Source: Rostratula benghalensis
Taxonomy: Eukaryota > Chordata > Aves > Charadriiformes > Rostratulidae
DNA length: 64,000 bases
Reading direction: 5' to 3'
Assembly: GCA_013399305.1 (NCBI GenBank)
Contig: VXAI01000049.1
Coordinates: forward strand, 1,051,835 to 1,115,834
Shown: piece after piece, positions 37,701 to 50,771 of the stretch
Position numbering within the stretch: position 1 is the first letter of the stretch
Layout: each line of letters starts with the position of its first letter
Notes under the pieces: generated by a model
What the model was told of the DNA's origin: nothing
Databases searched by the model: none
The model's input: the letters and a program-made list of their open reading frames with translations, nothing else
Program-made: the position numbers and the translations under genes

Positions 37701-40700
37701 TGGACGATGGGAAGAAATGAGACTGGCAAAGAAATCTGCCTGATAAAGCAAGTAGTATAAGCAAAATTAATCTTTTTTTGGTTTGTTTTTTTCTTTGGTT
37801 TTTTTAGAGTAGTCACTACTGACTTAGTCAATTTTTTTTGTGGATTAACTACGGCTGAGAAACCATTTGTGGATGTTCACTAGTGGGAGAAAAAAAAAAA
37901 AGAATAAAAATAAAGGCAGCTGGGCTCTTGACTCTCTTCTTCAGGACATATTCCAACTCATTCACACTTAGAACATCAGAAGTGAGTGCTGCTCCAGGAG
38001 ACGGGTCATAATCTGATCCAAGCACCAGATTTGAAGTTAGATTTTTTGCTCTCTTCTGCCTGTTGGCAGATGGAGTAGTTTGCTGTGTGTTCTGGCAGGG
38101 TGGGTTCAGAGGACTGGGAAGGAGCCTGCGAGTTCCCAGGTTAGGACTACGCGGAGGTGGCTGCCTGCGTGACGCTGAGGAAATAACCTTCTTCCTTGAA
38201 GGCAGTCACTAAAAGGGCTGTTGCCAAACATAATTTCAACCATATCAAGCAGTTTAATGCAGGTCCAGGTAAATAAAGATATGATTTAAATAGAGATGGA
38301 TTGCTGGCAGTAGCACTCTTCCAAAATAGTCAGGTTTGGGTGAGGGTTTTTTTGGTTTTTTTAATGCACGCATATATTCTCTCCCACTCACTCCAGCCAA
38401 GAGAGATAGAGATGTAGGAATGTAGGAGCTCTTGCCTTTGACTCAAGGAGAAGAATTTAAAGCATATCTTGATTATTGTGTCTGTACATGTGTGGGACTG
38501 TTGTTGATAGTTATATGCTCTGTTTTGAAACAAACATGGCCATGGTGCCTGTTTTGACATTATTTACAATTTCTTTATTAGAACTTCTTATGCCGTGACC
38601 ACAGAAACTCACTTCTGCCCGCAGCACTCTTAAAACCTGCTCATGCAATCTGCAAAATCCTGTAATGACTTTGAAGCAAAACCACGAGACACATACACTT
38701 TTGGTATCCTCCCAGCATGACAATACTTTGGCTCTGTTAATTGGAGAACTGTTACTTGGCTGAGCTGTATGATGTCTTTCACAGCCTGTAAGCAATGTTT
38801 CTTCTTTCAAGAGATATTTCTGAAATGAGAAGAAACTCACCATTGACAGAAAATGTGGTGAGTCAGTCGTGACAGTTACTCATAAATGATGTGACCTACA
38901 TCTAAAGTAAAATTCTGTATAAAATTTTCTGTCTGAAGTAATAACTCTAAAAGTGACATTTGCCCTTTAGATATACGGATACAAATAAAGGGTAAATTAA
39001 TCATAGTGAATGAGTCATTTTAAAGATTACAAGCTTCCACAGTATTGTTATTATGAAAGTTTTGTTCCCTGAAGATGCTCTACACCTGATAAGGTTTTAG
39101 AAATTTAATTGAAAAAGTTTAATAAAGAATTAAAATTATCATGTGCCCTTTTGCTGAAATACAAATGAACTAAGAGATTCTTTGTACAAGAAGCTAAGGT
39201 GAATAGCATGTTAGTATTCCTTTGAATACCATATCAACTTCTTACTATTGTTAATAAAATTATGGTGGGTTTAGTGGGTGAAATAATTTTAAAATAAATA
39301 GCTTCTGTGCAGATATTACAAAGATTTCAGTATCACTCTTTCACAGTGTTGAGATAATGGGAAAGAAGATACATTCAAAGGTCATTGCTTATGCTGTCGT
39401 TAGATGTCTTACGATGCCTGAATGATGTTTTTAAAAGAGTAACTGAATACTTACTACTTGCAGGATTGATATTTTTTTTCAGAGGCTGCAAACATACCTC
39501 AATCTAGATAATGGAAATTATTCTTTTTTATCTATAAGTTTGTTCATGTAAATACAACGTATATTGCACTCAGCTGTGACTTATGACTAGATCTTGAAGA
39601 CGAACAAAAAATCAGAGCATTCAAATCTGATTTTCAACTGAAGAGAAAAAAGTTTGAATTGGACTTCTCCAGTCCATTGGGGAGAGGTAATTTAATTTAA
39701 CCCCTTCTCTATTAAAAATACTCACCAGGCTATAAGTCTAAAGCATTTTGGTAGAGATTTTCAAAGGCACCCAAGAGAATCAGCAGTTAACTCCCACTGA
39801 AATCGGGCAAAAAGGCTGTTGAATTGCTAACAGAGCTGTGCACTGAACTTCTTTGCTCTTAAAGATGAAGGGCAAATGCATTCCACATCCTTCTCTGGGC
39901 TTTTGTTCATGTATCTATTCCACTTTTTGGGCTGAAGATGTTAGGAGATTTGCACCAATGTGTACGACGTGATACTTTGAGAGTTTGCCTTTATAATTTC
40001 GTTGTCTTTTACCTATGTATTCTAAGCACCATTCCTCCCTGTTTCTTCTTGATAAGATACCTGGCTTCACTGGAGAAGAGTTCAGGCTGTTTTCTGTGTG
40101 ATTTTTATAGCAAATTCTTACAGTTTTCTATAATGTTCTTCCACATGGCAAAGATACAGTGTGCAAGAGAGGGTTTTAGTCTGCTTGCATGTGTGATAGC
40201 TCTGCAACAGGTTGTGTCATTTTCCTACAGCATGATGTGGATTTAAAAGATCTATTAAATCTGTGTGAGATCTCCTTCCTTTCTGAGATCAAGAACAGCT
40301 CATATTTTACCCTAATCTTCTCTTTTAGGGGCCAAAGTCCAAAATTAGCATTTTGTAGCAGAGGATGAACTCTTCATTTTAATTTAGTCATTTCCCTACA
40401 GTCGTCTTATTCACTCCTTTGATCTCATTGCGATCTCTTAAGGTACTTTTATTTCTTTGTAATACACATTGTATTTCCATTTTGTTTTCAATAGGTGCAT
40501 CTTTTTATCTTTCCCTGGATCTGGAAACCAAATTCTTGCACTGCTATTTGACAAAGGCAGGTTGACGTGACTTCAAACTTCTAGATTTACAGATTTAGGC
40601 CAAACTCTGATTCTTCTTATTTTTTAAGTCAACATAGTTGTTATGTTATTAGCCAGCTACTTTACCTCTCCACTCTTTTCGTACAGAAAGATTGCTGACA

Positions 40701-42639
40701 AGTCCAAATACTTCAAAACAACAAATCATTTAAAAATGTATTAAACAGGATTATTGCAGAACATGTCTTTGATTTCTGTGAAATGTTAACTGTAAGCATT
40801 TTCAGTCATGTCATTAGGAAACTAATGAGGAATTCTTCCATGAAGGGATGAGATGAAGCAAAGAGGCTATTTCTAACATTTTTAACACACGCCCTGTGAG
40901 GAAAAGGTATTTCCCAAACTTTCACATCAACACAGTTTGATCAAAACCTGCTGCTTTGTTGGGACTGTGCCCTGGATATTTGCAATTCTCAGTGCTACAG
41001 GGGGTAAGTGAACCATGTCAAGTGAACCAATTTTAAGGTTAATATTCCTGGAAGGCCAGAAACTGAGGACTGTACTCAAGCTTGAATTGTTTATCTATGG
41101 ATGTAAGTCAAGTTAAGGCACTTGGGGGCTGAGAGTGTGATTAGCTGGCACGAGTAGATTAAGAAAAAAAGAACCAGGGAAAAATTGAAAGGTGAGGAAA
41201 TATTTATGGTGTGAATCCTCGTTGATTAAATAGCAATATCTGCTCTACCCAACCCTGATATGTAACCAGTACGTAGTGTTAGGGTTAACAGTGCCTCCTC
41301 CAAACAACCAGCAGTTTTACCTGCAGGCCTTACATCATCTGGATTCTGCAGACTTCTGAGTCTCCACACAACCTAAAAGGTACAAGGTGCCAAATCAAAA
41401 TGCAAAGACTTCATAAAAATCCTTTTAAGCTTAAGTGCCTCTGGACATCTGCCACACTCTCTAGGAGAGGGCTCTTTCAGCCCACAGTGGGTGCAGGCAT
41501 AACCAGCTAATGGGCGTATCTATATTACATCTTCATATTAAGAATCTATTCTTAATTGTTTTAATTCTCTTTAGGCTTTGTAGGCTCTTTTAACTGTTTC
41601 TAGGTTTCCAATAAAAGAAGGGAAAAGAGTCCTACGTTGCCAGAGATTGTTCAGTCTGGAAAAAAAAAAAAATAATAAAATTCTCTCATGACCCAAAATG
41701 GGAAATCAGCTGAACTTAGACATTGTAGGACCTCGAAGTGAAGTGAAGGAAGATGAGTCTGGATATTTTAGAATACTGTTAATAGATATTGTTTGGGCTG
41801 TTCAATCTTCTTCATTTACTGGGATTTGCCAACGGGCTTAGCCTTTCCTAAATGTACATTAATTCATACGTGCAAGAGGATTGACTCAAATATTTTAGTC
41901 TCAAATATTTAAGCTCCACTTTTACTTCGGGATCACTGCTGATTTGGCCAACAAATATCTAGTTTTGAAAGATTCAATAGCTACCATTTAGTCAACAAAA
42001 GTGTCCTTTTAGTTCATGGCTTTATACTTGTCCTTCTTTAGTATGGTGCATAGTTCTGATGTACATTGAATACTTCCACCTTTCGAAAGACATCCTACTG
42101 ATATTAAATGTGGTAAGTCCTAATCTACTAAAATTGGTTCTTCCTGCTGAATATGTATCTAGATTTTGGGGGGTTTTAACATGGAGGATTATAAGGTACA
42201 TTTTCTTTACTTCTTCCAAAAAGCTTAAGATATTTATGTAGTAGAATAATGAATTATTATCATTTATGTCAGCACATGCCTTGGCAGAGTGCTTAAGAGA
42301 AAGGTAATAGTAAAATAAAGAGATAAATTTTTTGGTAATTAACTTGATTATTTAATCATGTTTCAGTATATCCAATAAATGCAAAGACAGCACATTTTAG
42401 AACTTAAGTGATATTTTCTGTTGCATAGAGAATGTATTTCTCGGAGTAGTTGAAAGCTCTTTAACTATGACATTTAATAACAATATAATGGCTTTATTTA
42501 AAAAGGATATAATCATTTTATCCTCATGCTAGAATGGTTGTCTGTGTGACCTCTGTCCTTTGCTAGCTTACAAAAGAGTTATTATTAAAATGTACAGAGC
42601 CATTTCTGTTTTGGTAGAGCTTTCTCAAAGTGTAGAAAA

Positions 42640-42650
42640 GGGGGGGGGGG
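42640..42650 (+). repeat. G(11) homopolymer
   Basis: Eleven G follow AAAA and precede AGAAGGGAAG, giving a purine-only stretch of about 25 bases. Confidence 0.85.
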
Positions 42651-43497
42651 AGAAGGGAAGAAATCCCCAACCCTATATTACTTGTAGTGGGAGAACTTAT
42701 TTGTACGTTTTCATATGAGGAAATTTTAAGAAACCAGAAAACGTCATCTTCTAAGTTCCCAGTTACTTATTTTCTTTAAAATATTTCTGAAATTCTTTCA
42801 AGCATTTTGTATGCTTAGCTACTAAAAATCTCAACTAAGCCATCACAGGGTTCTGTGTGAGTAATGTATGCGTGGATTGCATTAGTGTACCTCTAAATGT
42901 GCCATTTATTTGCCTAGATATGGCTCAGATGTCTGTGCCTACTCCTTTACAATGACTCCATGTTCAGGCAGTAAAGATTAGAAACTAATTATACACACAT
43001 TGTCAGTACTAATGTTTGTACTTAATCTGATTTACACTACACTAAATAACCCTGACTAAAATTATAGAAATTTATATGTACAGCCATTAATATGCTTATT
43101 TTATAGTACCTTATTCATTTTTTAAAAGCACATTAAATGAGTTTTAATGTTTGTAAAGCAGATGAAAGGCATGTAGAGCTAAGATAAAAACCGGCGAATA
43201 TGGTTATTTAGCGGTAATATAGATTGCTTTTACACTCTTCTGTTTGAGCCCATTGTGATATTATGTATTTCAAGAGATGAAAAGAAGTCTAGCTACAATT
43301 AATTACTATGAATTGAAAGCATCAATTAGGAAGTATCTAGTGCTTGGTAATGGAAAACAGTGCCAGGAAAGTAGTGAAAAGAGGTTTGAGTATTAGTTAC
43401 CCTTTGATTTCAGCCTCTCATCCTGGTTGAAGAGGAATATATGCTGTAGTGTGTCACTCGCAGGGTTAGCTCTGCAGTTTTGAGCTAATGGCTTGAT

Positions 43498-43705
43498 GTC
43501 AGCGCGTTGCTGAGGGGGAGACCTCCTTGGAACAAGCCTACACGCAGCTCACACCACCTAACATCAGCTCTCCTCAGGGGAGATGAGCCCGAGCTGAGAC
43601 TGTGCCGCCGTGGCCGGGCTTCTGCCAATACCGGGAGCAAGGTGCCCAGTTCAGGCAGGCTCCTTTCTGACGAAGCACCCTACTGTGCAAAGCTTTTCAC
43701 ATCGC
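43498..43705. other. CpG-preserving patch
   Basis: About ten CpG dinucleotides occur in some 210 bases, for example in GTCAGCGCGTTG, GCCCGAGC, GCCGCCGTGGCCGGGC and CTGACGAAGC. The surrounding DNA is strongly CpG-depleted. The plus frame over it is open (43507-43722) but begins without ATG and gives an arginine-rich peptide that I do not recognise. It could be a small orphan CpG island, an exon, a regulatory element, or a recent insertion. It is too small to call a promoter. Confidence 0.4.
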
Positions 43706-46700
43706 AGCACTTGCACTGTTAAAATCAACATCTGTTTGGCAAGCCACCAAGTAGAAAGGGAGGTGGCAGTTTGAGGGAGCGGGAGCATAACTTCCTCCAC
43801 CAAATGATTACATGGGAAAAGCAAGATGGGCACTATCCTGAGTTCAGGGGGTGCAGAACAGCCCCCTGCACCCTTTCTACCTGAGATGCAAGAGAGAGGA
43901 AATTGTCTCTGCAGACCAAGGATGTTTTCCTCTACCCCACGAGCATTATCTCACAGTCCAGCCCACTCCCTAGGAATTTAAAGTAACTGCACAAAGAACT
44001 TTAGAGTTCCTGACAGAAGCTCCCAGTACAGTGGTAAATTTGCTAGGGTTAGAATGCTCAATAAAGAGAAGGAGAAAATAAATTTATCATTTCATATCCA
44101 TTAGTGGCCGTCTGTGGTACTAGATACACGTTAATAATAAAAAAAAGAAAGTTAGGCATATTTTATAAGGCATCTGCACATTTCTGAAATATATTCTTTC
44201 CGTTATCAGTACCCACACTTTATGATAGACCGTCGTGTAATTTCCTGAGTATGCTCTACCTCCGCTGGAGCACGTATAATACATCTGCCATTAACAGGAA
44301 ATAAATATGTGCCATTTTGGCATTAAGATTCATGTCCCAACATGATAGCAGATCTTTTTAAAAATTTTTTAACTGATACCTTCAGTAAACTAGAATGCTG
44401 AAGGACTTGGACGATCAGATAACGTTAGAAGCACAAGAAACAAAAATCCGTTTCCTTTCCGTGTCGTACCACCATCTGCTACATTCTTTAGGGTGGTATT
44501 ATTTCTACAGACTGTTAATAGGAGCTACACAGCAGCTTGAGCTGTTTCTAAATAATTAACTCCAAAAGTCATATTCTTGGCCATACATTTAATACTTTTT
44601 TTTACCTCCTCAGACTGAAACTGTTTAATTTTTTTCTGATACTTTCTTATCTATACAGTGGAACTTCAAGGGGCTTGTTGGAGTTTCTAAAAGACTGAAA
44701 CAAAACCAAAAAACCCGCACAGAAGAAATAAACAAACCCCTTTTTTATATTAGAGTAATATAGTTTTTAAATGATGGTGACTTTCCCTGGGTTTTATTCA
44801 GATTATTTGATTTTGTGTCATTAACATGTTACCACTGTGACATATGTTTTTTTCATTAGTTTACTTTTCTTTATCAAAAAGTACCCATGTATGCATGAAG
44901 ATTCCATCAGGAATTCCAAAAAGTATTTCTTCAAAATTCCAACTTTGCATATATGTACATATATATCCACGCACACACACACTTTGAAATGTCTTGCCGA
45001 AGGCATTGCTTAGTACCCTGAGTAAGGTGGGGCTTTTTTAATATTTATTTGTAGATTTAAAAAAAATAAGTAGTCAATCAAATTTTTGGAACTCTTGTGC
45101 AAGGTACAGAACAATGTCTTTTTACTCTTCACATTTGGTGCCCTTATCCTGAATTATTTAGTGGCTTAGTCATATGGTGGGATGTTGGCTTGTTTTATTG
45201 CAGAGGACGCAGTTCCCATGAGACAGATTAGAAGAAATAATTTTTATTTACTTCTTAAAACTGTATATCTGCTTGTGTCAGTTGAAAAATGTATGCCTCA
45301 AATTGTATACATGAATCTATTTTCCTAAGCTTTCGGTTCTCCAAAGATTAATTTTAGTAAGCTAGACAATAGTATTATAGTTCATAAACATTTAATAAAT
45401 GTTTGTACAGTATCCTGCTGTAAAATGTGAGTAGATTCAAGGGTGCATGGTAGACCTTTGTAAAATAAGTCTTGAATGTGTGAGGCTCTTTATTTCTAAG
45501 GCATTAGTGTGCACATAATGCAAATACTCTAATCCATATGTGAAGTGATTCTATCTCTGTTAAGATTTAATAATTCATAGTCTTTACAACCATAGTCTAA
45601 TAAATACAAGTATTATTACTATTATTAAAAAATAATAAACTAGAAATTCACAACAGCATCAAAGCCTATATATAAATTAACCAATGTAGACCACTTTCTG
45701 CTCTTACAGGGGTATTATTTTTTAATCATCTTTGTGTATTACAGTCAGTGCTCCCATTGACGTCAAGTATTACTCTCCATAGTAATGATCTGAGTCCTCT
45801 ATTACTCATGAAAAAAAAAATCAGTGTCCAAGCTGTTGAAACAATTATCCCACTACAGAAGCTTCCTATGTTCCCAGAGAATCTTTTAAAAGATGGTTGT
45901 TAGGAAAGCAAACAAAGACAGTTTCACATGCTCGTGGAATGCCATAGAACTGGCAGGGATATTAACAGCTCAGCATGATTCATTTGTCCTTCTTGAGTGC
46001 TCCAAATCCATCACTCCACATGACAAAATTCACATTTTTATTGGATTTTCACTTCTTGGAGAAAAGCTGCATTTCCATTTTTAATAGATTTTCTGCATCC
46101 AGAATAAGACTTATTTATTATTTTTTTTTTGTTATTGCCCATCTCCTAGCAATTCTGTGCAGACAATGTAAAGCTTATTAGTTTATTTTTGTAACAGTCT
46201 GTATATGCACATGAATGCAGGTTGCTGAGCAAAGGGAAAGAGGTCTAATTAACCAGACAGTTAATTACTAGGACAACACCAATCTTTTCTTTGGAGCAAT
46301 AACATTTACATAATACAGCAGTTCCAGTTTTTGGTCTGAAAGAAATAGCGCAGATTCTCTGTTAAATGATGGAGCTGGAGGGGCACATCCTAAACTCATT
46401 TTCATCAAGGTAGATAAGGAGTTATATAAATAGTTGAGTAAAATCTAAATTGGATATGAACACTTATGGCTACTATTGGGATGTATTTACCAGGTGGACA
46501 GAGCTCAATTGCTACAGCTGTCCAAAGCAGTCTATACTAATAAATATGTAGTTTTCCTAGTGAAATATAATCTTCTGGTCCTTTTGCTCTTTCCAAACAG
46601 ATTGCTAATCTTTAAACCCATGGGAAGCACAGTTAAGACAGTAAAAATCTATAATTTTGACTTGTTCTGATCCACTAGACCTCAAGCCTGAAGAATGCCT

Positions 46701-46826
46701 ATACAGCCCAAGGGGTACTTCCCTCAGAAAATTACTGACTCTTAATTTGGTTTCTTTTATGTCTGGAAGGGGATGTAAAAAAGAAACATATTCAGCTATC
46801 TAAATTGAGGGGTCTAGTCTAGGGTT

Positions 46827-46926
46827 GTAGAATCAAAGGATGGTTAGAGTTGGAAGGGACCTTAAAGATCATCCAGTTCCCACCAGACCAGGTTGCTCCA
46901 AGCCCCATCCAACCTGGGTCCTTCCA
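46827..46926 (-). mobile_element. CR1 LINE fragment, copy 5 (3' end)
   Basis: This is a reverse-oriented CR1 tail. Read on the plus strand it starts with the 3' end signature (TAGAATCAAAGGATGGTTAG, GTTGGAAGGGACC, TTAAAGATCATCCAG) and runs to GGTTGCTCCAAGCCCCATCC. Only about 100 bases remain, with a small deletion after CAGTTCCCACCAGACCAGG. It belongs with copies 1 and 6 by shared wording. Confidence 0.95.
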
Positions 46927-47959
46927 TAATCAATAAAGAGCAGTGGGCACATTGCTAAATTAAACATGTGCTACCACGGGGAAGAAGTGGAGGAGAAATG
47001 CAGATTATACTTGCTTAGGAGTCTCCCTCCTGCTCTGTGCTGACGGTGGTAGGATCGCACAGGCAGTAACTGTTCATTGCTACTGGCGTGGTCAAAGAGG
47101 AGCTTGAGCTGTCCTTCATTTCCTCTGTCCAGCCAAATTCAGGATAAGGAAACACCTGTATTTAGGAGTGTGACTATTAAGTGGGTTTGGGACCCACACT
47201 CCTAAGGAGTCCGTTCGCTTGTGTTTTCAATTTCAAAGTAAGAATTGCTCCTTTCTCCCCCTACTTCTGTAGGAAACGCATCCAAGTGCTAGCATCCCTT
47301 ACAGGTGCACTTGATGAAATCTGTAGTCTTCAGATGCTCCTTTTTGTGTTTTGAGTTTTTTCCATGTTGACCAGATCCCATCCTGAACCTGACATTTTGA
47401 TTCTGATCTCAGATCCCACAGCCTCCAAAAGAGGTTGGTTCAGGTGTAGTGTAATTTGCATCTTTCTCTTGTAGGAGTTACATTATAATTCCCCTAAAAT
47501 TTATTCCTATTCACACGTTGCCTCTCACAGTGAGGTACTCTTCATGCAGATTCTAGAGGGCACGCTGCTCAGCTGAAGCTGCTCATGCTGCACAGGCCGT
47601 TGTCCCTGTTTGACAAGACACTCCTGACTCGGAGCAGGTTTGACTCCATATATTCCTAACCTCATTTACAACTCAATAGTATCACACCCCATGTGTTTGC
47701 CCATTGCTTTTGTTGAGGCTTGTCATCTGAATGCTACCTTTTATCCCACCTCAAGCTTTTACATAGGAATACTTGTTGTCATCTTGTGATCTCCTGAGCA
47801 TTAATATTCTGCAAGGCACTATGGGGGCTGTGCTTCACTGAGCACGTTTTCACCTGAAAGCAGTTTTTTAATATAAACATTTGCTTAATATTCTGTACAT
47901 TTAGAGTATTTTATCTGCATCGGTGCTTTACTGGAAGTAATTTAAATTCAATGGGAACT

Positions 47960-48240
47960 GATTATGCATAAAGAATCAACCTCTTTCATAGTAGTTTTAA
48001 TAACACACGTATAGATTATAAAGCTCATATGCCCAATTGGAAGAACATTTTTGTGCGGATAAATTCATGTCCAAGCATTTAATCTCTTTGTACATGGACA
48101 CTGGATTGTATATTTAAGGGAATCTTCTGTGCAGCATTATGTTGTGCAGCTTTTAAAAGTTTAATTATGAGGCATCCTTTGCATAATAATTCTTTTTATT
48201 GTAATAGTAGGCTATTAAAATAAATAGTGTCTCACAAAGG
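47960..48240. promoter_or_regulatory. Candidate conserved noncoding element (POU/homeodomain-type sites)
   Basis: This A+T-rich stretch contains several sites of the kind bound by POU and homeodomain factors: TTATGCATAA near 47965, TTTAATTATGAGG near 48160 and TTTGCATAATAATTC near 48180. Such clustering is common in deeply conserved developmental enhancers. It is also common by chance in A+T-rich DNA. Conservation was not tested. Confidence 0.2.
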
Positions 48241-50666
48241 GTCTATTTTAGCTCTTTGCAGCTGGAATAAACAAGTAGTTTGGAGAGACTGAGAGACAGA
48301 ACCCTTGCATGGTTGTTGAATTGTTCTGTTGTGATGGCAGTCTGATCTCCCAGGTCTTTGAGAACATTCTAGCCCTTGCTGGGCTTGAGTTGATGCTATG
48401 TGCAAGGGAGTTGTTGTGGGTGGGTGGCACTTCTGGGTTGCATTTGCCTCCTGAGGCTTACTGGTGAGCGCTGTAAACTGCTAATCTGCTCTGCCTCCAT
48501 CCCACTTAGATTAGGTGCAGCTCTTCAGACAGAACTTAAACTCTCAAGACATCTTTCAGTTCCTGTTGACTACAGATACAGCCTGGGTAATTAATCCAGG
48601 CACCAAAAGTGTTTGCAGGGCTGAAATGGAGCAACATGAACCACAAATCAGTACTCGTCCTTCCTTGTGCTGTCCTGGGCTGCTCTCCTAAATCTGGGCT
48701 GCTCTCTGGGATTCCTAAATAAATAACCTGATCTTCAGATGTGGTGAGAACTCTGGAACATCTACATTTCAAGTTATAATTTTGGTTCTCGGAGCTTTTG
48801 AAAAATAACGTAAAGGGAACACAAGTTTTGATACCCAAATTTAAGCATTTGAAGTTTGAAACTTGAGATTGTCTTAGCTTCCACGCATGTGAAGTAGAGT
48901 TAATAAATACTTAAATACTTTAGACAGAGGTGTATTATTAATGTTCATTTATAATTAATGTTCACACCGTTTTTGAAAATTTAAAGTGACATAAAACTGT
49001 TAAGTATCACGCTCATAGTAGCTCTGCTAATGAAAAAGGATTACTTGAACAATAGAAAAAAATGGTTTTGTCTTTTCATTGCATAGTTTCCTGACTGCAA
49101 ATTTTAAGGAGTTTTGTTTTACTGCTTCCCAGTTGCCTGGTATCTTTGGACCAATGTGGTTGATTTTATAGCATTTTGAACATATTTATTTAGAAATAGC
49201 CTGATATCCCACTCATAACTGATATAAAACTTGTAAGAGGTGTCTGTGTTGGGCGTTTTTGAGGTACGTATCCGGTACAGACTATTGATAAATTATGGCA
49301 CAATGTGGTAAATCACAGTCACTGCAAAACAGTATTTTGCAATTCATGTTCACTATCACTGTAACTTTTTTCCAGTAGGTTTGAAGCTTAATCTCCAACC
49401 AGACTCTAAAAATGGTCAGCCTAACAGTTCCTTCCTATCCTCAAACCATGAAATGTCTTCCTGCGGCTGGATGTGCAGGAAAGTCAATGCTTGTTTTGGC
49501 AATCATGAAAGTGTAAAAGACACCATGCCCCATGCTTTCCACTGTTTCTTTTACAGTAGATGTAGAAGATTGGGCTTCTGTACAGCTAATAAAAGGGGTG
49601 TTCAGTTTATGCTGCATTTAAATTTTTCTCTTCAAGTTTTGCTAGTATGCTCTATAGATTATTAGTTAGAATTGTAGCACATTCTTAAAGCTGGTAAAAC
49701 ACGTTAGTGTATTTTTTTCCCTTCTACCTTGTTACTACTTTATAAATGTATGGACCCACCTTCTACTTCTAGGTAGAACTATTCGCCAGTAGCATCACTA
49801 GGAAATCTTGAAGTTGTTAGATGATGGCATTTGGGTGGGAATGAAGGAACCTTTGAAAATACCAGACTGTATTCCTTAGAATGTGAACTGTGTTCTGTTC
49901 TGATTTCAAGCAACCCAAAATGAAAGGGATTTGAGAGCAGTGAATTTAAAAAATCAGCAGTCGGTGTATATCTCAGAAAAAAAGAAGTTTTATAATGACT
50001 TACTAAACTCTTGGGTTTGGTACCATGTTCTCATTTCATATACAACTGTTATCATTAGCAAATAAAACCCCAACATTATGTGCTTATGAATGCCATAAAT
50101 CTCAGGTTAAATCGCTTACGGAGGTATAACATATGGCAGTATCTCAAACAGGTCAAGATCCAGTGTTTGAATAAGGGTAGAGTTAACAAATGTCACAATT
50201 GTCACTGTAGTCTGTCACTGCTTCTTGATCAGTTACTATCTTATTTTCCTGTTTACCTCTCCTTTAGTATGACTTTTATTTCAATGGATAGATCTTAAAA
50301 GCATATTAATGTACTCAACTTTGAAGAACAGTTTAAGTTTGATATCCATTGGAGTGGGCATGTTAGTCCTTTCCCCCTTCTTTTGTGAAGGAGACAAGTT
50401 GGTCAGTAGTTAGGTACACTGAACATGTTTTGATCAAGTAATAGTCTCCTGGTTAAAAAATACACTCCTGGTTTGGCTTTGGCATTCTTTTTCCTTTGGT
50501 TTATTGCTATCCTGTCAAAAATATTAACCTTGTTGTCTTATCTAGATAGAGACTGTTCAACTGCAGTGCATGATAGAAAAGATGTATTTTCTGTCCAAAT
50601 GAGCACTGCAGGTGCTCTTCTGTACAGAGTTACCAAAAAACTGCGGACAAGGGCAGCACACAGTTC

Positions 50667-50712
50667 CTCTTGCACCAGCAGTAGCTCTGCTCTTGCACCA
50701 GCAGTAGCTCTG
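50667..50712 (+). repeat. Perfect 23-bp tandem duplication
   Basis: The 23-base unit starting CTCTTGCACCAGCAG occurs twice head to tail (50667-50689 and 50690-50712) without a mismatch. Perfect identity points to a recent slippage or duplication event. The unit length is not a multiple of three, so it would disrupt a reading frame. Confidence 0.95.
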
Positions 50713-50771
50713 GGTGAGTTGCTGAAATAAGAGGATTAAGGCAAGCAAGCTGTTTTATTTTACACTCAGGT

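Larger units (their letters stand above)
33294..46826. other. Unique A+T-rich DNA, no gene recognised
   Basis: About 13.5 kb with no exon or RNA gene that I can name. Local items include a 94-base G/T-rich tract (33759-33852), a short palindrome (34745-34761), an 11-base G-run (42640-42650) and a CpG-preserving patch (43498-43705). Minus-strand frames at 37472-37831 (119 codons) and 38511-38843 (110 codons) and the plus frame at 39938-40246 (102 codons, true ATG) are not recognisable. The first lies partly over T-rich low-complexity DNA. Confidence 0.6.

Noticed and set aside
37472..37831. 119-codon minus-strand open frame
   Set aside because: Its start lies in T-rich low-complexity DNA, which on the minus strand encodes lysine-rich sequence. 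The peptide is hydrophobic and unrecognised, and its length is within chance expectation.
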